Shown: piece after piece, positions 8,640 to 17,397 of the stretch
How positions within the stretch are numbered: position 1 is the first letter of the stretch
How the letters are laid out: each line of letters begins with the position of its first letter
Source: Jeotgalibacillus sp. ET6
GTDB taxonomy: Bacteria > Bacillota > Bacilli > Bacillales > Jeotgalibacillaceae
Direction of reading: 5' to 3'
Length of the DNA: 64,000 bases
Assembly (NCBI RefSeq): GCF_029667115.1
Contig: NZ_JARUIU010000008.1
Coordinates: 62,001 to 126,000 of the forward strand
The notes under the pieces: model-generated
Databases searched by the model: none
What the model was told of the DNA's origin: nothing
Seen by the model: only the letters and a program-made list of their open reading frames with translations
Made by a program: the position numbers and the translations under genes

Positions 8640-8828
8640 ATGAGTAACGTCCAAGTGAGAGACTGTCTGGTGAATTTAAAAAAGGTAGAACGCCAATTGG
8701 CTGAGCAGGCGGTTAAGGCAACAGCAATAGAAGAAAAAAAGTTTTACAGCGAAGCGATGATACAGGTTAGTGAAGTGATTCATGAGATGAAAAATCAAAT
8801 GATGCAGGAAGATATCGCCGGGCAGTGA
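8640..8828 (+). CDS. DUF1657 small protein
   Basis: 62 residues, mostly helical: VRDCLVNLKKVERQLAEQAVKA... continuing with FYSEAMIQVSEVIHEMKNQM, which matches the DUF1657 pattern of a short helical hairpin. DUF1657 genes are typically found in forespore-expressed spoVA-type and DUF421 operons of spore formers. GGGGGGAA precedes the ATG by about 6 bases, and the next gene (DUF421) begins 30 bases downstream, so the two are probably cotranscribed from the sigma-G-like promoter at 8580. Confidence 0.75.
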   Translation: MSNVQVRDCLVNLKKVERQLAEQAVKATAIEEKKFYSEAMIQVSEVIHEMKNQMMQEDIAGQ

Positions 8829-8858
8829 TAAAGCAGCCTGATAGGGAGGAGTGATCAG

Positions 8859-9719
8859 ATGCCGGATTGGCTGATTGTTGTAGGCAGAGGGCTTGCCATG
8901 TTAATTGTACTATTTTTCATGACGAAGGTGCTTGGAAAAAAGCAGATCTCCCAGCTGTCTTTTTTTGAATATGTGATAGGGATTACAGCAGGAAGTATCG
9001 GAGCAGAGGTTATAACTGGACTGGATCGAAGTTTTTTTCATGGAATTATTGGCATCGCCTCTTTTATTGCCATTCCCATCCTTATAGACAAATTATCGAT
9101 GAAAAATAAGAAGCTGCGTGATTTCTTTGAAGGTAAAGGAACCGTTATTATTCAAAACGGCAATATTATTGAAGAAAGTATGAAAAAAGAGAGCTACACA
9201 ACGGATGAATTAATGGAGCTTCTTCGAAAAAAAGAAGTATTTGAAGTGTCGGATGTAGAGTTTGCCATTTTAGAGCCGACAGGTGATTTGAATGTCCTGT
9301 TAAAAAAGGAAAATAGGCCGTTAACTCCAAAAGATATCGACCTTTCCATTGCTGAAGAAAAAGAGCCATGCACGGTAATTATGGATGGTGCCGTGATGAT
9401 AAAAACGCTTGCTTCCATCGGGAAGGATGAATCATGGCTAACATCGCAGCTGGCAAAGAAAAAGAAGAAAATTGAAGATGTTTTTTTAGCCCAGATTAAT
9501 TCATTTGGACAGCTGCACCTGGATCTTTATGATGATCCTGTTTCAGGTAATCTAACTGACCAAAGAAAAGTAATAAAGGCGGTACTGGAGAAATCCAAAG
9601 CAGACCTGGATCTTCTATCCATGTATGCAGCAGATGATGAAAGCAGGTTAAAGTACCAGAAGAACAGTGACAAACTTGCAACTGTACTGTCAGATCTAAG
9701 TGCGCTAAGCAAGTCATAA
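8859..9719 (+). CDS. DUF421 (YetF-like) membrane protein with C-terminal DUF1657-like domain (2Duf type)
   Basis: 286 residues. Three N-terminal transmembrane helices (about 5-20, 33-52, 60-77) precede the cytosolic DUF421 domain (FFEGKGTVIIQNGNI, then SDVEFAILEPTGDLNVL). The C-terminal stretch from about residue 240 (KSKADLDLLSMYAADDESR) reads like the DUF1657 helical hairpin encoded separately just upstream. A DUF421-DUF1657 architecture is that of the spore inner-membrane protein named 2Duf in spoVA-type mobile operons, which raises spore heat resistance in B. subtilis. Here there are no spoVA genes beside it. The DUF1657 assignment of the C-terminus is from reading only. Confidence 0.7.
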   Translation: MPDWLIVVGRGLAMLIVLFFMTKVLGKKQISQLSFFEYVIGITAGSIGAEVITGLDRSFFHGIIGIASFIAIPILIDKLSMKNKKLRDFFEGKGTVIIQNGNIIEESMKKESYTTDELMELLRKKEVFEVSDVEFAILEPTGDLNVLLKKENRPLTPKDIDLSIAEEKEPCTVIMDGAVMIKTLASIGKDESWLTSQLAKKKKKIEDVFLAQINSFGQLHLDLYDDPVSGNLTDQRKVIKAVLEKSKADLDLLSMYAADDESRLKYQKNSDKLATVLSDLSALSKS

Positions 9720-9863
9720 TGAATAAAAAAACATCTTCATGCATCTTAAAAACTGACTGAATTCACATGCGATTCTGCATCCTCTTTCTCGCTTTACATA
9801 GGCATAGGACATGCGTATAATGCGGTCTTGTGATTATAACTTGAGCGTTAGGGGGCATTTCGT

Positions 9864-10709
9864 ATGAAAAAAGTTACAAGCTTTTTATTAATGAATCTAG
9901 GTGCACTTTTCGTCGCCCTGAATGTGCATTTCTTTCTTTCACCAAACAGCTTGGCAACAGGTGGAGTAAGCGGGATGTCAATTGTTTTAAACTCCCTTTT
10001 TCCTTCAATGTCAATTGGTTTATTCATGGTGATCGTAAACATTGTGCTATTTGCACTTGGTGTAGCTTTTCTGGGCTTTCAATTCGGCGCTAAAACCGTA
10101 TACACGAGCTTTGCTTTATCCGGCTATGTTTGGCTGCTGGAGTTTCTTGTTCCGGTTTCAGCACCTTTAAGTGATGATATACTTATACAATTAATTATTG
10201 GACAATGCATCGCGGCGATCGGGATGGCCATTGTTTTTAATCAGCGGGCTTCAACAGGCGGAACAGATATTATTGCGATGATTATTAATAAGTATTTTCG
10301 TATTGAAATTGGACGGGCAGTTCTTTTTTCAGATTTAGCTGTCGCGCTTTCATCTGTTTTGCTCTTTGGGCCGCAGATCGGTATGTATGCTTTCTTTGGC
10401 GTTATTTTAAATGGCTTAATGATTGATTATACATTGCAGCAGTTTAATGCGAATAAAGAAGTCGTGATTATCAGTCAAAAAAGCGATTTAATCCGTCAAT
10501 TTATTGTAAGAGAACTTGGCTGTGGAGCGACGATTCATACAGCTAAGGGCGCATTTAATTATGAACAAAAAGAAGTTATTACAACGATTCTTGGACGCAA
10601 GGATTTGTCCAGACTGAAGAATTTTGTCGGTGCACAGGATGAAAAGGCGTTTATTACCGTACACAGTATGAATGAAATACTGGGTCAGAACTTTAAGCGT
10701 CTTGCCTGA
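9864..10709 (+). CDS. YitT family membrane protein (DUF161 + DUF2179)
   Basis: 281 residues with five to six transmembrane helices in the first 190 residues, including the family motifs LSPNSLATGGVSGMSI and FNQRASTGGTDIIA, followed by the cytoplasmic DUF2179 domain (VVIISQKSDLIRQFI ... GCGATIHTAKGAF ... EVITTILGRKDL). Bacillus has several paralogues (YitT, YpjC, YqfU, YvjA) of unknown transport role. AGGGGG lies 8 bases before the ATG; a strong terminator follows at 10732. Confidence 0.9.
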   Translation: MKKVTSFLLMNLGALFVALNVHFFLSPNSLATGGVSGMSIVLNSLFPSMSIGLFMVIVNIVLFALGVAFLGFQFGAKTVYTSFALSGYVWLLEFLVPVSAPLSDDILIQLIIGQCIAAIGMAIVFNQRASTGGTDIIAMIINKYFRIEIGRAVLFSDLAVALSSVLLFGPQIGMYAFFGVILNGLMIDYTLQQFNANKEVVIISQKSDLIRQFIVRELGCGATIHTAKGAFNYEQKEVITTILGRKDLSRLKNFVGAQDEKAFITVHSMNEILGQNFKRLA

Positions 10710-10731
10710 TTTTCATAGTAAGTAAATACTC

Positions 10732-10777
10732 ACCGGTGGACCTTTCAACTAGAGAAAAGGTTCACCGGTTTTTTTTT
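10732..10777 (+). terminator. intrinsic terminator after the YitT-family gene
   Basis: Stem ACCGGTGGACCTTT / AAAGGTTCACCGGT (one mismatch), 10-base loop, then nine T residues. Confidence 0.92.
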
Positions 10778-10861
10778 ATGGTTATGCTCTGTTAAAAACA
10801 ATAAATTTAACAATTTTCACCACGCTCCGACGTATCTTAAGCTTATTAACAAGTTCACTGC

Positions 10862-10985
10862 GCCAGGTGGACGCTTTCCGCAGGGACGGCGCTGAGCCTT
10901 TCCAGGACCTTGCCCTAAAAAGTATCAGCTTGCCGTCATCTCCTGCTGGAGTCGCTGCCTTCCGCTCCGCTCTCCTCATACCCTG
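10862..10985 (+). repeat. family A repeat, copy 2 (core only, decayed ends)
   Basis: GGTGGACGCTTTCCGCAGGG, GACGGCGCTGAGCC, the central palindrome and GCCGTCATCTCC through GCTCCGCTCTCC are recognisable; both inverted termini are eroded. The flanks 10778-10861 and 10986-11250 hold nothing else I can identify. Confidence 0.8.
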
Positions 10986-11264
10986 CATAGATCCTTATAC
11001 CAGCTACTAGTAGATACCTAAAACGACTACCCCAAAACACACAGACAATTTCAAATAAGAATTTCGTTTTTCCTTGTTCAATGCTGTTTTGTAGGTTATG
11101 GTGCAAGCACGTTTTTATAGGAACCTTTAAATTCAAATGTTCAACTCTTTTAACAGAGCAAATGGAAAATATAAAATTTAAACAGCGTAAGCCGTTGTAA
11201 TTGGTAAGAATATTCTCTATAATTAAGTCATATTTTAGATTGAACGGATTGGGAGGTGAATGAG

Positions 11265-11432
11265 ATGGGTAATGAATTGGCGATTTTCTCAGCGATTTTA
11301 AGTTTTCTTACGATCTGCTGTGGAATTTTTCATGCATATACGCTCAAAGGGAGCAGTCTGTCCTTTTTTAAGCAAATGCACGAAACCAATTTCATTCAGA
11401 GATCTCTTATCACCTTAACATTAGCAAAATAG
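11265..11432 (+). CDS. small membrane protein of unknown function (55 aa)
   Basis: An uninterrupted 55-codon frame reading MGNELAIFSAILSFLTICCG then a polar tail ending in LTLAK. GGGAGGTG lies 6-7 bases before the ATG. The N-terminal 22 residues form one transmembrane helix with two adjacent cysteines. No family recognised. It sits upstream of the ABC-F gene with a hairpin and an intrinsic terminator between them; it may be an independent gene or part of the leader transcript. Real coding status rests on the ribosome binding site and the membrane-protein-like composition. Confidence 0.55.
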   Translation: MGNELAIFSAILSFLTICCGIFHAYTLKGSSLSFFKQMHETNFIQRSLITLTLAK

Positions 11433-11514
11433 AGCAGGAGTATGTCCGAAGCATACTGAATGTCTGGCTCTGTTTACGTAGCTGTGGGGATAAGTAGCCC
11501 TATGGCTATTTTTT
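11432..11514 (+). terminator. two-hairpin leader ending in an intrinsic terminator before the ABC-F gene
   Basis: A first hairpin pairs AGAGC with GCTCT (11432-11471) enclosing GAGTATG / GCATACT. The second pairs TAGCTGTGGGG (11479-11489) with CCCTATGGCTA (11498-11508), 11 pairs including G-U, followed directly by six T residues. It lies 40 bases upstream of the ABC-F start codon. It either ends the 55-codon gene or acts as an attenuator for the ABC-F gene. Confidence 0.7.
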
Positions 11515-11554
11515 ATGGAAAAGAGGTCTCTCAACAATCGTTTGGGAGGAACTC

Positions 11555-13435
11555 ATGATGATACTATGTCAAGTACAATCAGTGAAGAAGGAATTTAGCG
11601 GGACAATGATATTTGAGGAATTGTCCCTCACGATAAAGGAACAGGAACGTTTAGGTCTGGTCGGCAGAAATGGCTGTGGTAAGTCGACTCTATTGAAACT
11701 GATCAGCGGGGAGGAAGAAGCTGACGAAGGCGTTATAACAAAGCAAAAAGAGTGCACGGTTGGATCACTGGCACAAATCCCTTCTGTTTCAAAAGAGATG
11801 TCGGGAAAGGAATTTTTAAAGCAGGCCTTCAGGGAGGAACTGTTGATTCAGGAACAAATGACTGAGCTTGAGGCTTTATTATCTAAGGAAACGGATGGAG
11901 AAAGGCTCTCACTTTTAGTCGAACAATATGGGGCATTCCAGGAAGAATTTGAGCTGAAAAACGGCTATGAACTTTCATCTAAGATTGACGCGGTGACAAA
12001 TGGCCTCAAAATTGATCATTTGCTTGCTCGTACCTTTAGCGAAATGAGCGGGGGTGAGCAAACAAAGCTTGGATTGGCGCTTTTACTATTGCAAAAGCCT
12101 GATTTGCTTTTGCTTGATGAACCGACAAATCATCTTGACTTGCATTCAATTGAATGGCTGGAGCAGTTTATTCAGCACTATTCCGGTGCAGTGGTGACTA
12201 TTTCTCATGACCGCTACTTCTTAGATAAAACCGTTACCTCTATTGCAGATCTGGAAGATGGGGAATTAACGGTGTACTCATGCAGCTATACAGAATTTAC
12301 AAAACGGAAAGAAGAGAAGCTGCTGCACGAGTTTCATGCGTATGAAGAACAGCAGAAGAAAATTAAAAAAATGAAAGAGGCGATCAAAAGGCTGCGTCAA
12401 TGGGCAAATGAAGCAAACCCTCCAAACGAGAAACTTTTCAGGAAAGCTAAAAGTATGGAGCGTGCCCTTGCAAAAATCGAACGGTTAAAAAAACCGGTCC
12501 TGGAAGCTAAAAAAATGAACCTTGCTTTTACCTCCGGAGAAAGAAGCGGAAAAGATGTAATCGAGTTTGATCAGGTAACAAAAGGCTATGATGAGCTTTT
12601 ATTCAAGCAGGTTTCTTTTTCTTTATTTCATCAAAACCGAATGGCCGTCATCGGAGATAACGGTACGGGAAAATCGACGCTGTTTCGCCTTATTCTCGGC
12701 ATAGAGAAGCCAAATTCAGGTACTGTAAAAATAGGAAGCAGCTGCCGGATTGGGTACTTGTCCCAGGACGCGCTGCAATTTGAAAAAAGCGACCGGGTAA
12801 TTGATTTATTCCGAAGAGATCTTGAAATGACAGAACCTGAAGCGAGGCATGTACTGGCCACTTTCCTGTTTTACGGGGCAGATGTCTTCAATAAGGTTTC
12901 AGGATTGAGCGGAGGAGAGCGGATGAGGCTGCGGCTTGCCATCCTCATGCATCAATCCTGCAATGTGCTCTTATTGGATGAACCGACCAATCACCTTGAT
13001 ATTGAATCGCGGGAAGTGCTGGAGGATGCGTTGAGAGAGTTTAATGGTACGATTTTAGCTATCTCACATGACAGGTATTTTTTAAACCAGCTGTTCACAA
13101 AAATTGCCTGGCTGGAAAATCAAAAGTTATCTGTTTTCGAAGGCTCATACGAATGGGCAAAAGAGAAAAGCGAAGAAAAATCCGTTCAGAAAAACGAAAT
13201 CAAAAGGAATAAGGAAGGGAGAAAAAGCCCATCTACGCAAAAGAAAACTCCTCCTATTTCCGAGGAAATAAGGGAGGAGGAGTGGATGCAAAAACTTGAT
13301 GTGCTTGAAAAAAAGCTGGAAGAACTGGATCAGCAGCTAACTGAGGAAAAAAGCATTGAAGAGCTGCAGCGGCTATATCAGGAAAGAGAGTCAGCGGAGC
13401 AGGACTATCAGGACTGGTATAATCTTCTTTCATAA
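11555..13435 (+). CDS. ABC-F family ATPase (ribosome-associated, possible antibiotic protection)
   Basis: 626 residues with two ATPase domains and no membrane segments, the hallmark of ABC-F proteins acting on the ribosome. Domain 1: Walker A GRNGCGKST, signature MSGGEQTKLGL, Walker B LLLLDEPTNHLDL. An interdomain linker of about 80 charged residues (KEEKLLHEFHAYEEQQKKIK ... KLFRKAKSMERAL) follows, as in antibiotic-resistance members. Domain 2: GDNGTGKST, LSGGERMRLRL, DEPTNHLDIE. The C-terminus is a lysine/glutamate coiled coil (about 525-620). The antibiotic, if any, cannot be told from sequence. The leader carries a terminator 40 bases upstream. Confidence 0.88.
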   Translation: MMILCQVQSVKKEFSGTMIFEELSLTIKEQERLGLVGRNGCGKSTLLKLISGEEEADEGVITKQKECTVGSLAQIPSVSKEMSGKEFLKQAFREELLIQEQMTELEALLSKETDGERLSLLVEQYGAFQEEFELKNGYELSSKIDAVTNGLKIDHLLARTFSEMSGGEQTKLGLALLLLQKPDLLLLDEPTNHLDLHSIEWLEQFIQHYSGAVVTISHDRYFLDKTVTSIADLEDGELTVYSCSYTEFTKRKEEKLLHEFHAYEEQQKKIKKMKEAIKRLRQWANEANPPNEKLFRKAKSMERALAKIERLKKPVLEAKKMNLAFTSGERSGKDVIEFDQVTKGYDELLFKQVSFSLFHQNRMAVIGDNGTGKSTLFRLILGIEKPNSGTVKIGSSCRIGYLSQDALQFEKSDRVIDLFRRDLEMTEPEARHVLATFLFYGADVFNKVSGLSGGERMRLRLAILMHQSCNVLLLDEPTNHLDIESREVLEDALREFNGTILAISHDRYFLNQLFTKIAWLENQKLSVFEGSYEWAKEKSEEKSVQKNEIKRNKEGRKSPSTQKKTPPISEEIREEEWMQKLDVLEKKLEELDQQLTEEKSIEELQRLYQERESAEQDYQDWYNLLS

Positions 13436-13530
13436 GACGTTCACGAAATTAAACGCTTCTTTGTGACCTTGTTAATTTGATCATGCTATGATAATAAAAG
13501 ATCAAATTTGTGAGTAGCAAAGGGCGTATG

Positions 13531-14667
13531 ATGATGACAAACTTATTAGTTGATAAAGCAGAATCTTTTATTCATCTATACTGCCGTGAGATGAATATAA
13601 GTACACACGAAAAAGATGAGAGACTTAAAGAAATTCAGCGCGACATTGAGATAACAGGTACGTATTCACATACTGCAAGTGAGCTTCAATTTGGTGCGAG
13701 AGCTGCGTGGCGCAACAGCAACCGTTGTATTGGACGCCTGTTTTGGAACAGTCTGCATGTTGTGGATGCCAGAACGGCATTAACAAAGGACGAAGTAAAA
13801 AAAGCCTTGCTTAATCATATAGAATACGCCACAAATGATGGGAAAATAAGATCCACCATCACGGTCTTTGCCCCCCGCGAAGACAACAAGGATGCGATAA
13901 GGATATTGAATCATCAGCTGATCCGTTATGCCGGCTATCGCGGGGAAAATGGAGAAGTAACAGGGGACCCTCATTCGGTTACTTTTACTAAGTTTTGCGA
14001 ATCTCTGGGATGGAGAGGCGAAGGCAGCAAATACGATGTATTGCCGATCGTTGCTCAGATAAATGAAGGGGAGCCTTTTTACTTCAGCATTCCCTCTTCC
14101 ATTGTAAAAGAAGTGCCGATTACTCACAGGGGGATTCCCGGTATTAATGAGCTTGAATTAAAGTGGTATGCCGTTCCCATTATTTCCGATATGAAATTGG
14201 AAATAGGCGGACTGGAGTACATTGCAGCCCCTTTTAACGGCTGGTATATGGAAACTGAAATTGCTGCACGCAACTTTGCAGATGAAAAAAGATACAATGA
14301 GCTCCCTTCAGTAGCGGATAAGATGAATTTATCCACTCAACTATCATCAAATCTTTGGAAGGACAGGGCGATCATTGAGCTTAATCAGGCTGTATTGGAT
14401 TCTTTCAAGCAGGCAGGGGTAAGCATGGTGGACCATCATACTGCAGGCAGCCAGTTTGCTTTGTTTGAAGAAAAGGAAGCGAATGCGGGGAGAGAGGTGA
14501 CAGGAGACTGGACCTGGCTGATCCCGCCTGTTTCACCGGCAGCTTCTCATATTTTTCACAAACGATACAAGAATACCTGGAATTCACCCAACTTTTTATA
14601 TCAGCCGTCTTTTTTAAAAAGCCAGACGGAACCAGCTCCAAATAAAAAGAGCTGTCCTTTTAGTTAA
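13531..14667 (+). CDS. nos: bacterial nitric oxide synthase, oxygenase domain
   Basis: About 378 residues, the stand-alone oxygenase of Gram-positive bacteria that makes NO from L-arginine via hydroxyarginine using host reductases. The heme-ligand cysteine is at about residue 66 in AAWRNSNRCIGRLFW; the substrate-site region FNGWYMETEIAARNF and the C-terminal WTWLIPPVSPAASHIFH pterin/dimer segment are intact. No reductase domain is attached. In-frame starts GTG 13510 and ATG 13528, 13531 and 13534 cluster around an AAAGGG box at 13519-13524; 13531 or 13534 has the best spacing. NO in Bacillus is linked to antioxidant and antibiotic defence, which fits the ABC-F neighbour. Confidence 0.96.
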   Translation: MMTNLLVDKAESFIHLYCREMNISTHEKDERLKEIQRDIEITGTYSHTASELQFGARAAWRNSNRCIGRLFWNSLHVVDARTALTKDEVKKALLNHIEYATNDGKIRSTITVFAPREDNKDAIRILNHQLIRYAGYRGENGEVTGDPHSVTFTKFCESLGWRGEGSKYDVLPIVAQINEGEPFYFSIPSSIVKEVPITHRGIPGINELELKWYAVPIISDMKLEIGGLEYIAAPFNGWYMETEIAARNFADEKRYNELPSVADKMNLSTQLSSNLWKDRAIIELNQAVLDSFKQAGVSMVDHHTAGSQFALFEEKEANAGREVTGDWTWLIPPVSPAASHIFHKRYKNTWNSPNFLYQPSFLKSQTEPAPNKKSCPFS

Positions 14668-14700
14668 AAAAGGCAGCTCGAATACTGCAGTCAAAGAACC

Positions 14701-14746
14701 AAGCATGCCCCCGTGATTCATGATCACGGGGACATGCTTGTTTTTA
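14701..14746 (+). terminator. strong terminator between nos and the anti-sigma gene
   Basis: AAGCATGCCCCCGTGAT pairs with ATCACGGGGACATGCTT in a near-perfect long stem, then TTTTT. Confidence 0.9.
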
Positions 14747-14767
14747 AATCGTGCAGTTTGAATACAA

Positions 14768-15544
14768 TCAAAGCTCAGAGGCTAATATAACTTCTCCTTC
14801 AGGTGTTTCGCTTTGTGCATCGGGTTCATGTGAAATTGCAATCTGGTTCCATTGATCCGAATTGAATTCATCAAGTGTAAATACAACAGCTCCGGCCCCG
14901 GATTCGCTGGCTACAAACGTACCGGCTCTTTTCGGACTTTCGCCTTCGATTAGCCAGACCTGATAGACTTCATCATTTGCAAGCGGTCCTAGTGACGAGG
15001 CGTTGATCACCACGTTGACCTCAGACCCTGTTCTCACAATGGAGGCAGTCGCCGCAGGGCTGGTTTCAGCTTCGCCGGTTGGCGATAGGGTTACATATTG
15101 GAGCAGTTCATCGACCGTATCCTGGGTTTGCGATAATTCTGTTGATTGCTGCTGTAATTCATTGTACAAAAATGCATTGCCACCCAGAGAAAGAAGTAAA
15201 GCAGCAGCTGCCGGCAGGGCCCACTTCGCTGAAGAACGTCTAAATTGGGAGGAAGATTTAGATTTGCTTTCTTCAACCAGCGCAGGTTCTGCGGGAGCTG
15301 TATTCAGTTCAGATGACTCTTCTGCAAAAACCGCTGTCAGAACTCTTTCCTTCATTCCTTCAGGCGGTGATACAGGCTCTGAATCATAAGGAAGGTCTTC
15401 AATCAAGGCGTTCCATTCTGCCAGTTCTGCCTGACATTCTGGACAATGTTCTAGATGATGTTCAAATGCTTCTTTTTCCGCCTGTGATAAGTGCCCGTTA
15501 AAATAATCGATAATTTGATCACATTCAGCTCCGAGTTTAGCCAT
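14768..15544 (-). CDS. RskA-like anti-sigma factor with N-terminal zinc-binding (ZAS) domain
   Basis: 258 residues. The N-terminal domain has the zinc anti-sigma motif H30-x3-C34-x2-C37, expected to hold the ECF sigma factor. One transmembrane helix (about residues 108-127, WALPAAAALLLSLGGNAFLY) separates it from an extracellular RskA C-terminal domain (DEVYQVWLIEGESPKRAGTF ... NQIAISHEPD). The start overlaps the end of the sigma gene by 8 bases, giving translational coupling. It would sequester the sigma factor at the membrane until regulated proteolysis. Confidence 0.9.
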   Translation of the reverse strand: MAKLGAECDQIIDYFNGHLSQAEKEAFEHHLEHCPECQAELAEWNALIEDLPYDSEPVSPPEGMKERVLTAVFAEESSELNTAPAEPALVEESKSKSSSQFRRSSAKWALPAAAALLLSLGGNAFLYNELQQQSTELSQTQDTVDELLQYVTLSPTGEAETSPAATASIVRTGSEVNVVINASSLGPLANDEVYQVWLIEGESPKRAGTFVASESGAGAVVFTLDEFNSDQWNQIAISHEPDAQSETPEGEVILASEL

Positions 15545-16100
15545 TGGCTTTTCCTCCCTCCTCGTGTAGATGCGATTTCAGATGCTTTAATGCCAGCCGT
15601 ATTCTTCCTTTAACAGTACCGAGCGGCAGTCCCGTCCTGTCTGAAATTTTTTCATGGGTTAATCCCTGAAAATAAAATAATTCAATAATATGGCGCTGTT
15701 CTTTTTTTAATTTTTGAACGGAGCGGCGCACAAGCAGGTTTTTCTCTTTTTCTTCAAGAAGATCACTCGGTGTTTCTGCTGTTTCCTTTAGTGAATCTCT
15801 TTCTTCAAACTCGACCGCCGGCTTGGAGGACTGTTTGCGCAAGTGATCCAAAGCAGTGTTCCGAGTCATGGTGAGGAGCCAGGAGGAAAATTTTCCTTTT
15901 TCTTCACTATATGGTGAGTGAGAATTCCACAGCTTAATAAATACTTCCTGTACGACTTCTTCTGCCAGAGTCGTATCCTTAGTCATGCGGAAAGAAAACG
16001 AATAAATTAATTTGTGGTAGCGGTCATACAATGACTCTAATGCTCCCTTGTCTTTCTGCAATAGCTGCTGATATAGTTCAATATCTTGTGGTCCCGACAT
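15537..16100 (-). CDS. ECF-family RNA polymerase sigma factor
   Basis: 187 residues. Region 2 (LYDRYHKLIYSFSFRMTKDT, then VVQEVFIKLWN) and region 4 (KEQRHIIELFYFQGLTHEKI, then GLPLGTVKGRI) are both complete; regions 1 and 3 are missing as in ECF sigmas. An in-frame ATG at 16163 lies upstream, but AAAGGAG sits 6 bases before the ATG at 16100, which decides the start. It is cotranscribed with the RskA-like anti-sigma gene. Promoter specificity and inducing signal cannot be deduced. Confidence 0.92.
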   Translation of the reverse strand: MSGPQDIELYQQLLQKDKGALESLYDRYHKLIYSFSFRMTKDTTLAEEVVQEVFIKLWNSHSPYSEEKGKFSSWLLTMTRNTALDHLRKQSSKPAVEFEERDSLKETAETPSDLLEEKEKNLLVRRSVQKLKKEQRHIIELFYFQGLTHEKISDRTGLPLGTVKGRIRLALKHLKSHLHEEGGKANG

Positions 16101-16122
16101 AACAAACTCCTTTGCTGAAAAA

Positions 16123-16140
16123 TATGATAGTTCTATCATA
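16123..16140. promoter_or_regulatory. 18-bp inverted repeat in the sigma gene leader
   Basis: TATGATAG-TT-CTATCATA, perfect 8-bp arms with a 2-base spacer, 23 bases upstream of the sigma-factor start codon. The position suits an operator or an mRNA hairpin near the ribosome binding site. Confidence 0.5.
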
Positions 16141-16257
16141 CGGGAACAAGAGCCACTTAACAATTTCCGTGTTAATAAGTAAACGAAACAACTTATAGTT
16201 TAGATCACTTTTTCTAAAAGGAAAAGTGTTTACCCTGAATAAAAAAGAATAAACGCA

Positions 16258-16295
16258 AAAAACAGCGATTTTCAGAAAGAAAATCGCTGTTTTCT
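16258..16295 (-). terminator. intrinsic terminator after mreBH region
   Basis: AACAGCGATTTTC (16261-16273) pairs with GAAAATCGCTGTT (16279-16291). T-runs occur on both strands, so it can stop mreBH transcription on the minus strand. Confidence 0.85.
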
Positions 16296-16336
16296 GAGTC
16301 TTCGCCGCTGATGCGCAGATTAAGGTTTGTTCCTTG

Positions 16337-17344
16337 TTATCTGGCTATTTTTTGAAGCTTATCAATAACAGATAAAGATTTTCCTGTACCTATTGCTACA
16401 GATTCAAGCGGATTTGGTGCAATGTGTACGGGAACGACAATTTCCTCGCTTAGCCACTGCTGTACTCCATTTAAAAGGGCTCCGCCTCCGGATAAAATAA
16501 CTCCGCGGTCTACAATATCTCCGCTTAGTTCGGGAGGACAGTTTTCCAACGTTGCCCGGATGGCTTCAAGAATGCTTGATAATGACTCCTGAATGGCCTG
16601 CTGAACCTCTTTTGATGTTAGTGAGATGGTTTTGGGCAGTCCCGTCACAAGATCACGGCCTCTAATTTCCATTTCAAGACTTTCATGTTCAATAGGGGCA
16701 TAGCCGATTTCCATTTTAATCTGTTCAGCAGTCCGTTCACCGATTAATAAATTGTAGGATTTACGAATATATTGAACAATATCTTCATCCATTTTATCTC
16801 CTGCAACACGAATCGTATTGCACGATACAACGCCGCCGTACGAAATAATGGCTACCTCTGTAGTCCCGCCGCCAATGTCGACAATGACGTTGGCTACAGG
16901 TTCTCCTACAGGAAGGTCTGCTCCGATAGCCGCTGCTACAGGCTCTTCAATCAGGTGGACAGCTTTTGCACCGCTGTTCTTCACTGCATCATGAATGGCT
17001 CTCCGTTCTACTGAGGTTGCTCCTGATGGGGTACACACGACCACGCTCGGTTTGCGCATAGAAAAACCAAGTTTCTTACCAATAGTCCCCATTATATGTT
17101 TCAGCATGTCCGTTGTCACATCAAAGTCTGCAATTACACCGTCTTTTAAAGGGCGGACTGCGACAATATTGCCAGGTGTTTTACCAATCATATTTTTGGC
17201 GTCGATCCCAACTGCCAGGACCTTTTTGGTGTTAATATCGATTGCTACTACAGAAGGCTCATTCATAATGATGCCTTTATTTTTACTATATACCAGTATA
17301 TTAGCCGTTCCTAAGTCGATTCCGATTTCAGCGTTTGATAGCAT
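16337..17344 (-). CDS. mreBH: rod-shape-determining actin-like protein MreBH
   Basis: 335 residues, a complete bacterial actin: phosphate-1 loop [19 protein letters not shown], connect region, phosphate-2 [14 protein letters not shown], adenosine loop [10 protein letters not shown]. The opening and the ending [19 protein letters not shown] are closest to B. subtilis MreBH rather than Mbl or MreB. MreBH guides lateral wall synthesis and the LytE hydrolase. GGAGG lies 8 bases before the ATG. It is a single gene bounded by its own terminator. Confidence 0.92.
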   Translation of the reverse strand: MLSNAEIGIDLGTANILVYSKNKGIIMNEPSVVAIDINTKKVLAVGIDAKNMIGKTPGNIVAVRPLKDGVIADFDVTTDMLKHIMGTIGKKLGFSMRKPSVVVCTPSGATSVERRAIHDAVKNSGAKAVHLIEEPVAAAIGADLPVGEPVANVIVDIGGGTTEVAIISYGGVVSCNTIRVAGDKMDEDIVQYIRKSYNLLIGERTAEQIKMEIGYAPIEHESLEMEIRGRDLVTGLPKTISLTSKEVQQAIQESLSSILEAIRATLENCPPELSGDIVDRGVILSGGGALLNGVQQWLSEEIVVPVHIAPNPLESVAIGTGKSLSVIDKLQKIAR

Positions 17345-17366
17345 GTATTATTCCTCCGATATCATT

Positions 17367-17397
17367 GTTATAGTTTATGTGGATTGTAGATTGTCAA
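17367..17397 (-). promoter_or_regulatory. candidate sigma-A promoter of mreBH
   Basis: On the minus strand TTGACA (17392-17397) is followed after 18-19 bases by CTATAA/TATAAC (17367-17373), with the start codon about 25 bases further on. Confidence 0.5.
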
